Part shown: positions 45,047 through 53,796 of the stretch, in pieces
How positions within the stretch are numbered: the first letter of the stretch is position 1
Layout: every line of letters begins with the position of its first letter
Origin: Zanthoxylum bungeanum
Lineage: Eukaryota > Streptophyta > Magnoliopsida > Sapindales > Rutaceae
DNA length: 64,000 nt
NCBI GenBank assembly: GCA_019454045.1
Contig: SKCR01034812.1
Coordinates: 124,001 to 188,000 of the forward strand
Direction of reading: 5' to 3'
Translations under genes and position numbers: made by a program
The notes under the pieces: generated by a model
What the model was told of the DNA's origin: nothing
Database searches by the model: none
Seen by the model: only the letters and a program-made list of their open reading frames with translations

Positions 45047-45382
45047 ATTAAGTGCTTCAAATGCTTAGGCTTAGAATAAACATGTGATTATTTTTTATAA
45101 AAATAGGGAGGTTGGAACCAAAAGTGAAAGTGAGTGTGATACGATGCCCGAGTTGGTTGAGGCAAGAGATGATGATGGAGTTGTCTATTTCACAGTGGAA
45201 GAATCCCTTATTACTAGGCACGTTTTGAAGGCACAAGCTGTTGTGGATGCCGTGGAGCAGCAGCCGAAAAATATATTCCAAATTAGATGTACTATTAGTA
45301 GGATTATGTGTAATATAATTATTGATGGAGGCAATTACACCAGTTTCGTTAGTAATACCCTCGTAAAGAAGTTTTGGTTAGT
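45047..45382 (+). pseudogene. Chromovirus zinc knuckle and protease fragment
   Basis: CFKCLG at 45052 is the start of a zinc knuckle that is then lost. 45084-45380 carries MPELVEARDDDG, NIFQIRCTISRIMCNIIIDGG and NTLVKKF. IIDGG is at the position of the catalytic DxG of chromovirus proteases. Similarity stops at about 45382, where hAT sequence starts. Confidence 0.85.
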
Positions 45383-45681
45383 CATGGCCATGAGCCAGTT
45401 TCTGCCCGGAATCGGTTCGTGGCGAACCGATCGGAAACAGGGACAACCCAGAACCGGTCCGAATTAGAACCGGATCCCCCTCTTGGATGTTCGGTTCCAG
45501 TTTGACAACGTTGGAACCGTGGCAGTTCCAACCCGGAACCAGAAGTTCTAAACCAGCGATTTTAACCGTTGGAATTATATGTGTGTGTGTAATTTTTAAA
45601 ACCACAAAAATAACCCTCCCAACAACTATAAACAACTAGTTTTTGGTGTTATTTTAGGAATATTAAAAAAATTTCCGACTC

Positions 45682-45689
45682 TATAAATA
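45682..45689 (+). promoter_or_regulatory. hAT transposase TATA box
   Basis: TATAAATA, followed by a CT/A-rich leader and, 165 nt on, the ATG at 45854. Confidence 0.6.
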
Positions 45690-45853
45690 CCCCTTATTTC
45701 TTTCATTTTCAACACAACAATAAATTTCTTCATTTTCTAATCTCTCTCAATTCTTATACTCTCTAAATTTCTCAAATACTATATTCAATTTAAATACTCT
45801 CTATTTTTATTATTAGTCCCAATTTTTTTACTTCAATTTTATTTTATTTAAAA

Positions 45854-46218
45854 ATGTCAAGTAGTGTTATCGGTGCAAGCTCAATGAATAAGGGTAAGTG
45901 TAAAGTTGTTGAACAACTCCCCCCACACATTACCTTTACGATGATAATTTTGAAAATATGGTTAAGGAGGAAATACAAAGGAAACACTATCCTACTCAAG
46001 ATAGCAACCAAAAATATGCATTAACTAATGAAGAGGAGAGGCAATGTTCCGAAGAATATGGCCAAGAAGAATGCATGATGGAAAAACGAAAGTCATTAAC
46101 ACACACTTCCGGCATTTCCACCATATACATCACAAAGAAACAAAAAGACGACAATATGTTTGAGGCAATTTGTAATTATTGTAAAAATATCTAACAACTT
46201 TAAATTGGGAGGGGTATG
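45854..46218 (+). pseudogene. hAT transposase, N-terminal part
   Basis: Start ATG 45854 (MSSSVIGASSMNKGKCKVV). A frame change leads into 45958-46194 with an acidic segment and FEAICNYCKN, the CxxC half of a BED zinc finger. The frame meets a stop and then the Athila insertion at 46219; the His half follows at 55535 (GTFKRHLEK). Confidence 0.85.
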
Positions 46219-48006
46219 TGACCGGCGTAAACACACACGTATAACGCAAGCGCACGTATCGTTCAAGTAGTATAAAAATATCGATCCCACGAGGACTTAA
46301 TATCTAATCTATTAATTTTATGAGGTCAAATGATTACTAGTATCTAACAGGTTGTTTGATTGATTTGAAATGGTGACGATTCTAAATTTAAAACAAGTAA
46401 ATAAAATTGTTCGAAACTATGTTTTAAGAAAATTCAATATTAAAAACTATCTAGGGTTGTGATTTCTTCCAATATCATTTTAAAGATGAAGTGGTTATCT
46501 TAAAGTTGGGTAATATATTGATTTATTAACCTGGAACACTAAATTATGTGTAAGCCTCTGTCGATGGTCAGACACAAATACACAGTTTAAACCAATTGAA
46601 CCATATGTCTATGTCAACCAAATTATCTGGATTCATTAAGTTTAAGTTCCAATTATGGCTACCCCCGCTCGACATGTATATGTCTATCCTGTAAGGAAAT
46701 TTATTAAAGGGTTATCTATCCTCAAGGAAGATCGTGAACTATTGAGTCTAAGGTCTTAAACTTAAAATCGCTATGTCTAGTTCATTTTAAGTTTCCCAGT
46801 TCAATTTTATTAATGGCCAGTTAATGAAAAAGTATTAAGATTAAGACTCAATAAATAAATCTTTATATTACCCAAGTTATAATCTAACCCCTTATAAACC
46901 GGCGATATTGGATTTCATCACAACCCCAGATAACTGGCTTAGTTACGACACATATTTACGGGTAGTAAAAAAATTAAATAAAATAAAATACATAAAGTAA
47001 AATACTGAAAATTAAATACTGAAAAGTAAATGCTGAAAGTAAATGCTGCTGAAAGTAAATGCTGAAATTAAATAATGAAAATTAAATGCTGAAAGTAAAT
47101 TACTGAAAGTAAATTGCTGAAAGTAAATTGCTGAAAATGTAAATTGCTGAAAAGTAAATTGCTGAAAGTAAATTACTGAAAAGTAAAAACTGAAAATTAA
47201 AGAAAGAAAAGTATTGTGCGTAAAAGTAAATTGTGGAAAGTAAAAACTGAAAAGTAAAGAAAAGAAAGTGCGAAAGCGGAAATTAATTACTGAAAGCTGT
47301 AAATAAACAAACAAGATACAATCTTCTTAGTATTCTTAAGGATTTCTTAGAAGAAAGTATGAATTTTACAAATGAAATGGCTTGGTATTATAGGCAAAAT
47401 TTTGCCTCCATCAAATCATCCACCAAATCAATTATTAATTGCTCCACTAATTGCTCCACCAAATCCATTATTAATTGCTCCACTAATCTCTTATCATGTT
47501 TGGTGATGATTTGATAATTTTTATTATTTATTTATTAATTTATTTTTTGCTTTGAAAATGATTGAAAGTGACTTTAATAATTACACACAACTCACTTCTG
47601 GATGGTTCATCAATTTCGGGCATGAAATCATCAGAATTCGAAATTATTTTGTCTTTCAAAGCTGTAGATCTTTGAGTCTTCTTTAATCTGGAACTTGAAT
47701 CAGCTCAATCCGATATTGGAATAAAAGGTTATGCCCAAAATACGAAAGATGTGCAAACCTGGAATTTCCAAAATTGCACTTCGTCAAAAACGCCCTTTCA
47801 AGTTTCCAATCTCCAAAATTAAAATATCAAGTCCAATAATTGCCCTTATTTGACCCATATTTCGTCCTAAATGATTTCATTGAGATCCTATATTATTTTA
47901 TATGCAAAATAAACTAAAACACATCAAAACGTTCATCAAACCCGAGAAACTAAACAAAATATTAAGTTAAAAGGGCGGTAAATATTGATATATTTTCCGC
48001 TCATCA
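46219..48006 (-). repeat. 3' LTR of the second Athila element
   Basis: 1788 bp. Very close to the 5' LTR; differences are mainly length changes in a TGAAAGTAAATTGC-type minisatellite (47000-47290) and an added CCACTAATTGCTCCACCAA segment near 47450. Its TATA (47386-47392) has lost one base compared with the 5' LTR. Confidence 0.93.
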
Positions 48007-49338
48007 CACCCCCAAACCTAAAATTTTGCTAGTCCTCGAGCAAAACAATAAAATAAAATACAAGAAACAATTAAAATTAAACTAAGCCACTTTCGTAGGG
48101 ATCACGGTTGCATTTTGCATATGCAACAAGCCTTTAAACCCCTAGGTGTCCCTAGTGGACGAGTTATAGTCTCGTGGGGGCTTACAACAACGATACCCAC
48201 AAATTTTTTACAAAAGTAAAAAGGTAGTGAAACTAATGCACACAAAAGCAAAAAGACAAGAGAAAAGAGAATAAAGAAGTTAGTGACTAATCAGGTGAAA
48301 CTTCTACTCCAAATCAATAGTTGTTTTGTTTCATTCTAAATTACCGAATAAGTAAATTCTCCGATTATTTTTACCATTCTCCATATACACAGTCGACAAA
48401 ATATTAATCAACTCATTTTTGCCCACAACAGTCATAAGTGCAGTTGATAAGAGAGTAATATTTTGTCCTAAAGTTCTATCAGATTTCACACCTTTTTGTA
48501 GCAATGGAATAATTTTTCTGATTTTTCAGATTTTTTCTTTGATTTTTCTCTATTTTTTATTTATATACAATATCTTCCATCTATATAGCGAGTGTTGGGT
48601 CGGTGGCTCCCAAACCAGTTGGCTTTAGGGCACCAGGTGTTAAGACACCCCTACGAACTTAATTACTCAGACTTCAGATATATATATATTTGCAGCATCT
48701 TTGATCCATGTAACGAGCTTTGGGCCAGTGACTCCCAAACCAGTTGGTTTTAGGGCACTAGGTGTTAAAACACCCTTACAGACTTAATAACTCGGATCTC
48801 AGACGTTTTTTTTTTTTTTTTTACTCCATTGCTTTTTGAGATGCTTCCTCTAATTAAACTAAAGCACTGAATATTACAAACTTTTCAATTACAGCTCATG
48901 TCCGTATGTTACTATATATGTTGATAATATCTGCTAACTGAACATATGAAGATCCATTTTAGTCTGTTTTATGGAGAATTCACAAATTAAATAATTCAAA
49001 ATGAAATAAACAAAAATTAACTTATTTTGAAAATAGGCTTGAGATACGTCTCAGGAGTGGAAACTCCTTACTCAGATATCTCTTACCAATTTCACCTTTT
49101 AGTCAAAATAAAAACACAAAAACGCAAAATATTTTTGTAATTTTTGAAAATTTTTCAATTTTTTTGTATTTTTCGAAAAATTTTGGACTAAAAATAAAAA
49201 CAACACACAAACTAAAAATAAGGTACTGATCAACTAATTCCCTCCCCCAAACCTAAATGAGACATTGTCCTCAATGTCTTAAAAAGTAGAAGAAGAGTTT
49301 AGAAAATAATACCTGGTTAGCTGAAATTCTACAGGAAA
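48007..49338 (-). other. 3' untranslated region of the second Athila
   Basis: No gene. It contains, in plus-strand order: the terminal polypurine tract complement (48007-48021); the block shared with the first Athila (48087-48203); two tandem ~125-bp segments with CTCCCAAACCAGTTGG and GGGCACCAGGTGTTAAGACA-like cores (about 48575-48680 and 48705-48805); a T17 run (about 48807); and an internal polypurine tract complement with the conserved CATTGTCCTCAATG motif (49240-49277). Confidence 0.8.
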
Positions 49339-49485
49339 TTAAAGGTTAAGATCCAGATTAATCCTACGCCTCTTACCACGATCGTCCTCAGACCAATTTA
49401 TCTTTGAAAGGATAGGGTCAACTCGTGGTTCATAGGCTATGAGTTGGTCTATTAGATCCGAGCAGTTAGTTCTGGGTAAAGAGGA
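49339..49485 (-). pseudogene. Out-of-frame C-terminal extension of the LOG-like gene
   Basis: Overlapping the LOG stop in another frame, TNCSDLIDQLIAYEPRVDP continues the way LOG C-termini do (an L-x-x-L-x-x-YxP helix, then a basic-acidic tail). It ends GKRRR followed by INLDLNL and TAA. LDLNL fits the LxLxL form of an EAR-type repression motif, next to a basic cluster. A single-base shift near 49470-49485 would explain the split. Confidence 0.6.
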
Positions 49486-49993
49486 GTTCTTTCAAAGGTT
49501 TTGACACGAACCCATTTCTCCGGGCATCATCAAGAAACACACAAAGAAAATCATAAAATCCATCAACGTTGTACAACCCAATTGGTTTTTGGTGTATGTT
49601 CAGGTTCGCCCAAGATAGCACAATAAAAATTTCCTCCAATGTACCCAAGCCACCTGGCAAAGCAATAAAAGCATCAGCACGGTTAATCATTTCTACCAAA
49701 CATTCAGACATACCTGGCACGATCAGTTCCTCTCCATTTGATGGTTCAATAATATTTGCTTCTGCCAAGGGTTTTGGGATGATTCCCAAAACGTGACTGC
49801 CTCTTTCCTGTACAGCTTTTGAAATGATCCCCATAAGTCCAAGATTGCCTCCGCCATATATTAAGTGCATATTTCTTGCAGCTAAGACTCGACCCAATTC
49901 TTGTGCTGCTTCTACGTATTGTGGCTTAACACCAACACTACTACCGCAAAACACACAGATGTTTTCAACTCGTCTTCTTGAAGTGGCTTCCAT
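49466..49993 (-). CDS. LOG-family (cytokinin riboside monophosphate phosphoribohydrolase-like) cargo gene
   Basis: 175 codons from ATG 49993 (A at -3, G at +4) to TAA, no intron. CVFCGSS (13-19) is the N-terminal nucleotide-binding strand, GGGNLGLMG (47-55) the Rossmann loop and PGGLGTLEE (113-121) the family signature with catalytic Glu121. NIHQKPIGLYNVDGFY (132-147) is typical of plant LOG proteins, which release active cytokinin base from its nucleotide in the cytosol. In LOGs the segment before the signature is normally H-x-R-[KM]-A-x-M with an essential Arg; here it is SECLVEM, with Cys98 (TGT, one C-to-T change from CGT). The usual C-terminal helix continues in another frame (49339-49467), so a late frameshift truncates the protein. 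It sits in the env-like slot of an Athila element, 71 nt past a splice-acceptor-like site. Family certain; activity doubtful. Confidence 0.9.
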   Translation of the reverse strand: MEATSRRRVENICVFCGSSVGVKPQYVEAAQELGRVLAARNMHLIYGGGNLGLMGIISKAVQERGSHVLGIIPKPLAEANIIEPSNGEELIVPGMSECLVEMINRADAFIALPGGLGTLEEIFIVLSWANLNIHQKPIGLYNVDGFYDFLCVFLDDARRNGFVSKPLKELLFTQN

Positions 49994-50063
49994 TTTTTTA
50001 TATGTATTTCTTTCTCAACTCTGGATGCCTTCAAAAGTGCAATGACTGGCTGAATTTATAGTA

Positions 50064-50090
50064 CCTGAAAAGGGTGAGTAAAAATAGCAC
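50064..50090 (-). promoter_or_regulatory. Candidate splice acceptor before the LOG-like gene
   Basis: The minus strand reads GCTATTTTTACTCACCCTTT then TCAG/GT, with the exon side starting at 50064, 71 nt before the ATG. It is pyrimidine-rich with no other AG between tract and site. Confidence 0.5.
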
Positions 50091-50254
50091 AAGTATCTTC
50101 CAGAGGACGATTAGTAGTGAAATAATATCGTGATAGTTAAAAAGGTCTGGATCCTGTCGGAGAAAATAAAAGAAAACAACAAAACAAATCACAATTATTA
50201 AGAAAAGACAAAGAGATATAATATTTACAAGAAAAGTAACGGCTTGATTGACGT

Positions 50255-50803
50255 CTATGCATCAGGGACAAGCTTCCCATCCAATTTTCTTATAAACTGG
50301 CAAACAGGGTCTTTTTGAGTCAGATTCCCAAGACTTAATTGTTGTCTTTCTTTTTGGAATTGTGTATGTAATTTGCGAATAGCTATGTGAACATATCCAC
50401 TGGGATGTGTCTCAAGAGTTAAAGATATATCATCTAAAGACTCCTTACTCAAGCCATCCCTAATGAATTTATTTTTTTCTTCGCGATTATCAGACACCAT
50501 TCCTAAATAACGACAATGAGTATTGCAATTCCAGCGTGCACATTTGTAACAAACACCCATTTGTTTAGCTCTACGTTTCTTTGCATAGGTGCTTCTTCCA
50601 AAACCAGGCAGATGTGAAATAAAAGAGTCAGAAGACTCACCTGCCAATCGGACTCGTGCTTCAATTACCCAACGAATGTCATTAGGAATACCTTTAATCA
50701 TCAGTAATCTCATCCGTTCCAAGCGAGCTTTGTTAACTTTCATCAGAGATTTTTGAGGGAGGGAAGGAAATTGCTTGCGAAGATTTGCGAGAGCTTCTTC
50801 CAT
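50255..50803 (-). CDS. Cysteine-rich nucleic-acid-binding protein, carla-like virus type, cargo gene
   Basis: 182 codons, intact, from ATG 50803 (A at -3, G at +4). The open frame extends 17 codons upstream, but the ATG lies 16 nt past a splice-acceptor-like site, so this start is chosen. Residues 69-80 (GRSTYAKKRRAK) form a basic, nuclear-signal-like patch; Cys85, 88, 93 and 97 form C-x2-C-x4-C-x3-C. A GRS-x-YA, basic run, then Cys cluster and a later KFI-x-DG is the layout of the small cysteine-rich proteins at the 3' end of carlavirus-type genomes (Carla_C4/NABP family), which bind nucleic acid and act as silencing suppressors or regulators. The N-terminal 60 and C-terminal 60 residues match nothing I know; Cys168 is isolated. 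Alternative: a zinc-binding protein of retroelement origin. Lies 140 nt after the integrase tail, same strand. Confidence 0.65.
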   Translation of the reverse strand: MEEALANLRKQFPSLPQKSLMKVNKARLERMRLLMIKGIPNDIRWVIEARVRLAGESSDSFISHLPGFGRSTYAKKRRAKQMGVCYKCARWNCNTHCRYLGMVSDNREEKNKFIRDGLSKESLDDISLTLETHPSGYVHIAIRKLHTQFQKERQQLSLGNLTQKDPVCQFIRKLDGKLVPDA

Positions 50804-50818
50804 CTTGAAATGACTAAA

Positions 50819-50855
50819 CCTGCAAAAATTAAACACACAAAAAAGAAAACACACC
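50819..50855 (-). promoter_or_regulatory. Candidate splice acceptor before the cysteine-rich gene
   Basis: The minus strand has a long T-rich tract (TTTTCTTTTTTGTGTGTTTA) then ATTTTTGCAG/GTTTAG, exon side at 50819, 16 nt before ATG 50803. Strong match to the plant 3' splice consensus. Confidence 0.6.
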
Positions 50856-50942
50856 AGATCACAATATATACAAAAATTGTATGGGTTGCCTCCCTGCTAG
50901 CGCTAAGTTTAGAGTCGTCAGCCAGACTTGACTTCTCGAACG

Positions 50943-51275
50943 TTAAGCTGGATCTGAAAGTGTAACACTTTCTTTTTGTCGCTCAAATGATTCTCCCCAG
51001 TAGTGCTTGACACGCTTGTTTTTAACCTTGAAAGTCTTGTTGGAGTCAGGATCATGTATCTCAACGGCTCTATTTGGTAAAACTTTGGTGATCACAAATG
51101 GACCTGACCACCGTGATTTTGGCTTCCATGGGAAGAATTTCACCCTTGATTTGTTTAACAGTACCTTCTGCCCTGGTTCCAGTTGTATGCGTACTAACTT
51201 TTCATCATGTCTTTTCTTGCCCTTTTCTTTGTACAATTTGGCATCCTCATAAGGCTGATTGTGAAATTCCTCCAA
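50943..51275 (-). pseudogene. Integrase C-terminal tail of the second Athila
   Basis: 110 codons: EEFHNQPYEDAKLYKEKGKK, then KVLLNKSRVKFFPWKPKSRW and GPFVITKVLPNRAVEIHD. This is the DNA-binding tail of Athila integrases; zinc domain and D-D-E core are missing. Upstream it abuts the protease tail at about 51280-51330, so about 2-3 kb of pol has been deleted. Just downstream the minus strand has TAGCGCTAGCAGGGAGGC and AACCCA, a sequence often found after integrase in Athila elements. Confidence 0.88.
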
Positions 51276-51333
51276 TTCGTTGAGCTGGTGGAACTTTTCT
51301 CTTCTGTTGCTTGTAGAGCAAGAATTGGCTCTT

Positions 51334-52522
51334 TCAGTGAAAAAGATGCTTTATCTTTAGGCTCCACAGGCAATTGACATGTTTTAAGTTTTTCAGTAGA
51401 ACTTTGCATTGCATGGAGTTCTGAATGGTACTGTGTATCACATCAAGTTTGAAACATTCCTCCTTCTTTTCGTCATCTGGGAAATTCATGGCTTTAAAAA
51501 CATTGAATGTTACTTCTTGGTCTTGTACCCTCATGGTTAGTTCTCCTTTTTGTACATCAATAATGGTTCGACCTGTAGCCAAGAATGGTCTCCCGAGGAT
51601 GATTGGCACGTCTGCGTCTTCCTCCATATCAAGGACAATAAAATCTGCGGGGAAAATGAATTTGTCAACCTTGACCAGCACATCCTCAACTACGCCTCTT
51701 GGAAATACGAGCGTTCTATCAGCAAGTTGTAGTGAGACTAAAGTGGGCATTGTTTCTCCAATCTGCAGTTTCCTGAAAATAGAAAAAAGGCATCAAGTTA
51801 ACACTAGCACCTAAATCACACAGAGCCTTACCGAAGTCATGTTCTCCTATGGTGCAAGGAACAGTGAAACTGCCAGGATCTTTCAACTTTGGAGGAAGTT
51901 TTCTCTGAATGATGGCGCTGCATTCTTCTGATAATGCTACTGTCTCATAATCTCTCAATCTCCGCTTTCGTGAAAGAATATCTTTCATGATTTTGGCATA
52001 GCTGGGCATTTGTTCCAACGCTTCTGCAAATGGAATGTTGATATGCAGCTTTTTGAACACCTCCAAGAATCGAGCAAACTGCTTGTCCAGTTTATTCTTC
52101 TGAAGATGCTGAGGAAAATGTGGAGGTGGAGTTATCTGTTCTTTTTCCTTTGCTTCTTTTTCCTCCATCTGTTGCTTTGTTTCTTTTGGAAAATCTTCAA
52201 TTGTTGTTTCCTTGATTCCAACATCTTTGTTGATTTCAGTACCACTTTTTAACATGATGGCATGACATTGCTCCTTCCCCATGTTCCTTGGATTTGGCTC
52301 TGTGTTGCTAGGAAGGGTACCTGGCGGTCTGTAACTCTGAGCATTGGCCAGTTGTCCAATTTGATTCTCCAGTGCTTTAATAGAAGCTGATTGAATTTGA
52401 ATTAATGCAGCTTGGGATTGAAACATAGCATCATATCTTGCTGCTTGAGACTGAAACATAGTATCATATCTTGCTGCTTGAGAGTCATGTTTTGCTTCTA
52501 TCTTTTTCAAGTGGGTCAACAC
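51334..52522 (-). pseudogene. Athila gag tail and protease, frameshifted
   Basis: 51719-52522 encodes a coiled-coil-like gag tail with an internal repeat (SQAARYDTMFQ then SQAARYDAMFQ then SQAALIQ), a Lys/Glu-rich segment, and the protease start CDLGASVNLMPF. A frameshift near 51780 moves to 51334-51750, which has LQLADRTLVFPRGVVEDVLV and IILGRPFLATGR. Together they form a complete Athila retropepsin apart from the shift. Confidence 0.9.
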
Positions 52523-52552
52523 TTCTGTTATTCCTGGTTCATTTGCCTGTTC

Positions 52553-53666
52553 CTAGCTTTTGTTATGTTGTTGGAATCCGGGTGGTGGATTGTTCATTTT
52601 CCCTGAATTGTTGCTCCATGCGAAATTGAGATGATTCCTCCACCCTGGGTTGTAGGTGTTGGAATATGGAATGTTCCCCTGTCTGTTGAAATTATTGACA
52701 TAATTCACCGTTTCTTTATGTTGGTTGAAAGATTCTGACTTAGGTGCTCCTTCAAATGGTGAACTTGTGGATCCACCATTAACTTTTATGTTAAGAGTTT
52801 CCAGATTTTTGCAAATCACATCCAGCTTGGAATTCAGTGCTGTGTTGGCTCCAACTTCATAAATTCCTGCAATTCTTTGGATCATGCTCCTTTCTATTGG
52901 CCATAAAGAATTGTTGTTGGCCATTTCTTCGATTAGGTCTCAGGCTTCATCTTCTCTTTTTGCCATTAAAGGCTCTTCCAGCAGCAGCATCGATTGTGGT
53001 TCTCATTATTCCAGAAAGTTCATTATAGAATGTTTGGACTTGAAGCCATTTTGGAATCTCATGGTGAGGACATTTCCGGAGCAAATCTTTGTACCTTTCC
53101 CAAGATTCGCAGAGGGATTCTGAATCTTGTTGTACAAAGGATGTGATGTCATTCCTCAGCTTTCCGATTCTGGCTGGTGGAAAGTACTTTGCAAGAAATT
53201 TGGTGGCTAAGGTGTTCCAAGTTGTGATAGAACCTGCTGGTAGTGAATGTAGCCAAGCTTTAGCTCTGTCCTTCAAGGAGTATGGGAAAACACGCAGTCT
53301 CATTGCTTCTTCTGATGCTCTGTTGTAGTTGAAAGTGCGGCAAACTTCCAGGAAGTTACTGATGTGGGCATTAGGATCTTCAGTTGCATTCCCCCCGAAC
53401 TGAACTGACTGCTGAATCATCTGAATGCATATTTTGATGTCACACGCATTTGCTGGTAAGGGAGGAAGTACAATACAGGAAATGAGTCTGTTAACCACCG
53501 AAATGGTTCTGTCTCGAATGGAAATTGGTGGTGCAACCTCCAACGGTTCAGGTTCCATGTTGACTAAAGCTTCTTGGCCTTCTCGCCTTTCCCTTCGAAA
53601 CTGTCTGATGGTTCTTTCAATTTCCGGGTCAAGCGGTCGGAGTTCAAAGCTTCTGGTTCGTCTCAT
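52553..53666 (-). pseudogene. gag of the second Athila element, one frameshift
   Basis: The start is set at MRRTRSFELRPLDPEIERTI (ATG 53666), 15 nt after a splice-acceptor-like site. Gag core: FPYSLKDRAKAWLHSLPAG, FLAKYFPPARIGKLR and DITSFVQQDSESLCESWERY. The frame stops at 52947 after AFNGKKRR; the continuation in another frame is 52553-52924 (MANNNSLWPIERSMIQRIAG), then a stop before the coiled-coil part. One shift and one stop separate it from an intact gag. Confidence 0.9.
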
Positions 53667-53680
53667 GAAGTTTCTGAAAA

Positions 53681-53712
53681 CCTGAAACACAAGAAAAAAA
53701 AACAATAAGTAA
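53681..53712 (-). promoter_or_regulatory. Candidate splice acceptor before gag
   Basis: The minus strand has ATTGTTTTTTTTTCTTGTGT then TTCAG/GTTTTC, exon side at 53681. It resembles the sites before both cargo genes in position and sequence. Confidence 0.5.
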
Positions 53713-53772
53713 AAAGAAATTAGATACAAGTAACGTATCTAACCCCAAAATTAATAGTGAAAGATAAATAAG

Positions 53773-53790
53773 TCCCCGGCAACGGCGCCA
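53773..53790 (-). other. Primer-binding site of the second Athila
   Basis: The plus strand reads TCCCCGGCAACGGCGCCA, identical over these 18 bases to the site of the first Athila (29745-29762). Confidence 0.93.
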
Positions 53791-53796
53791 AAAACT

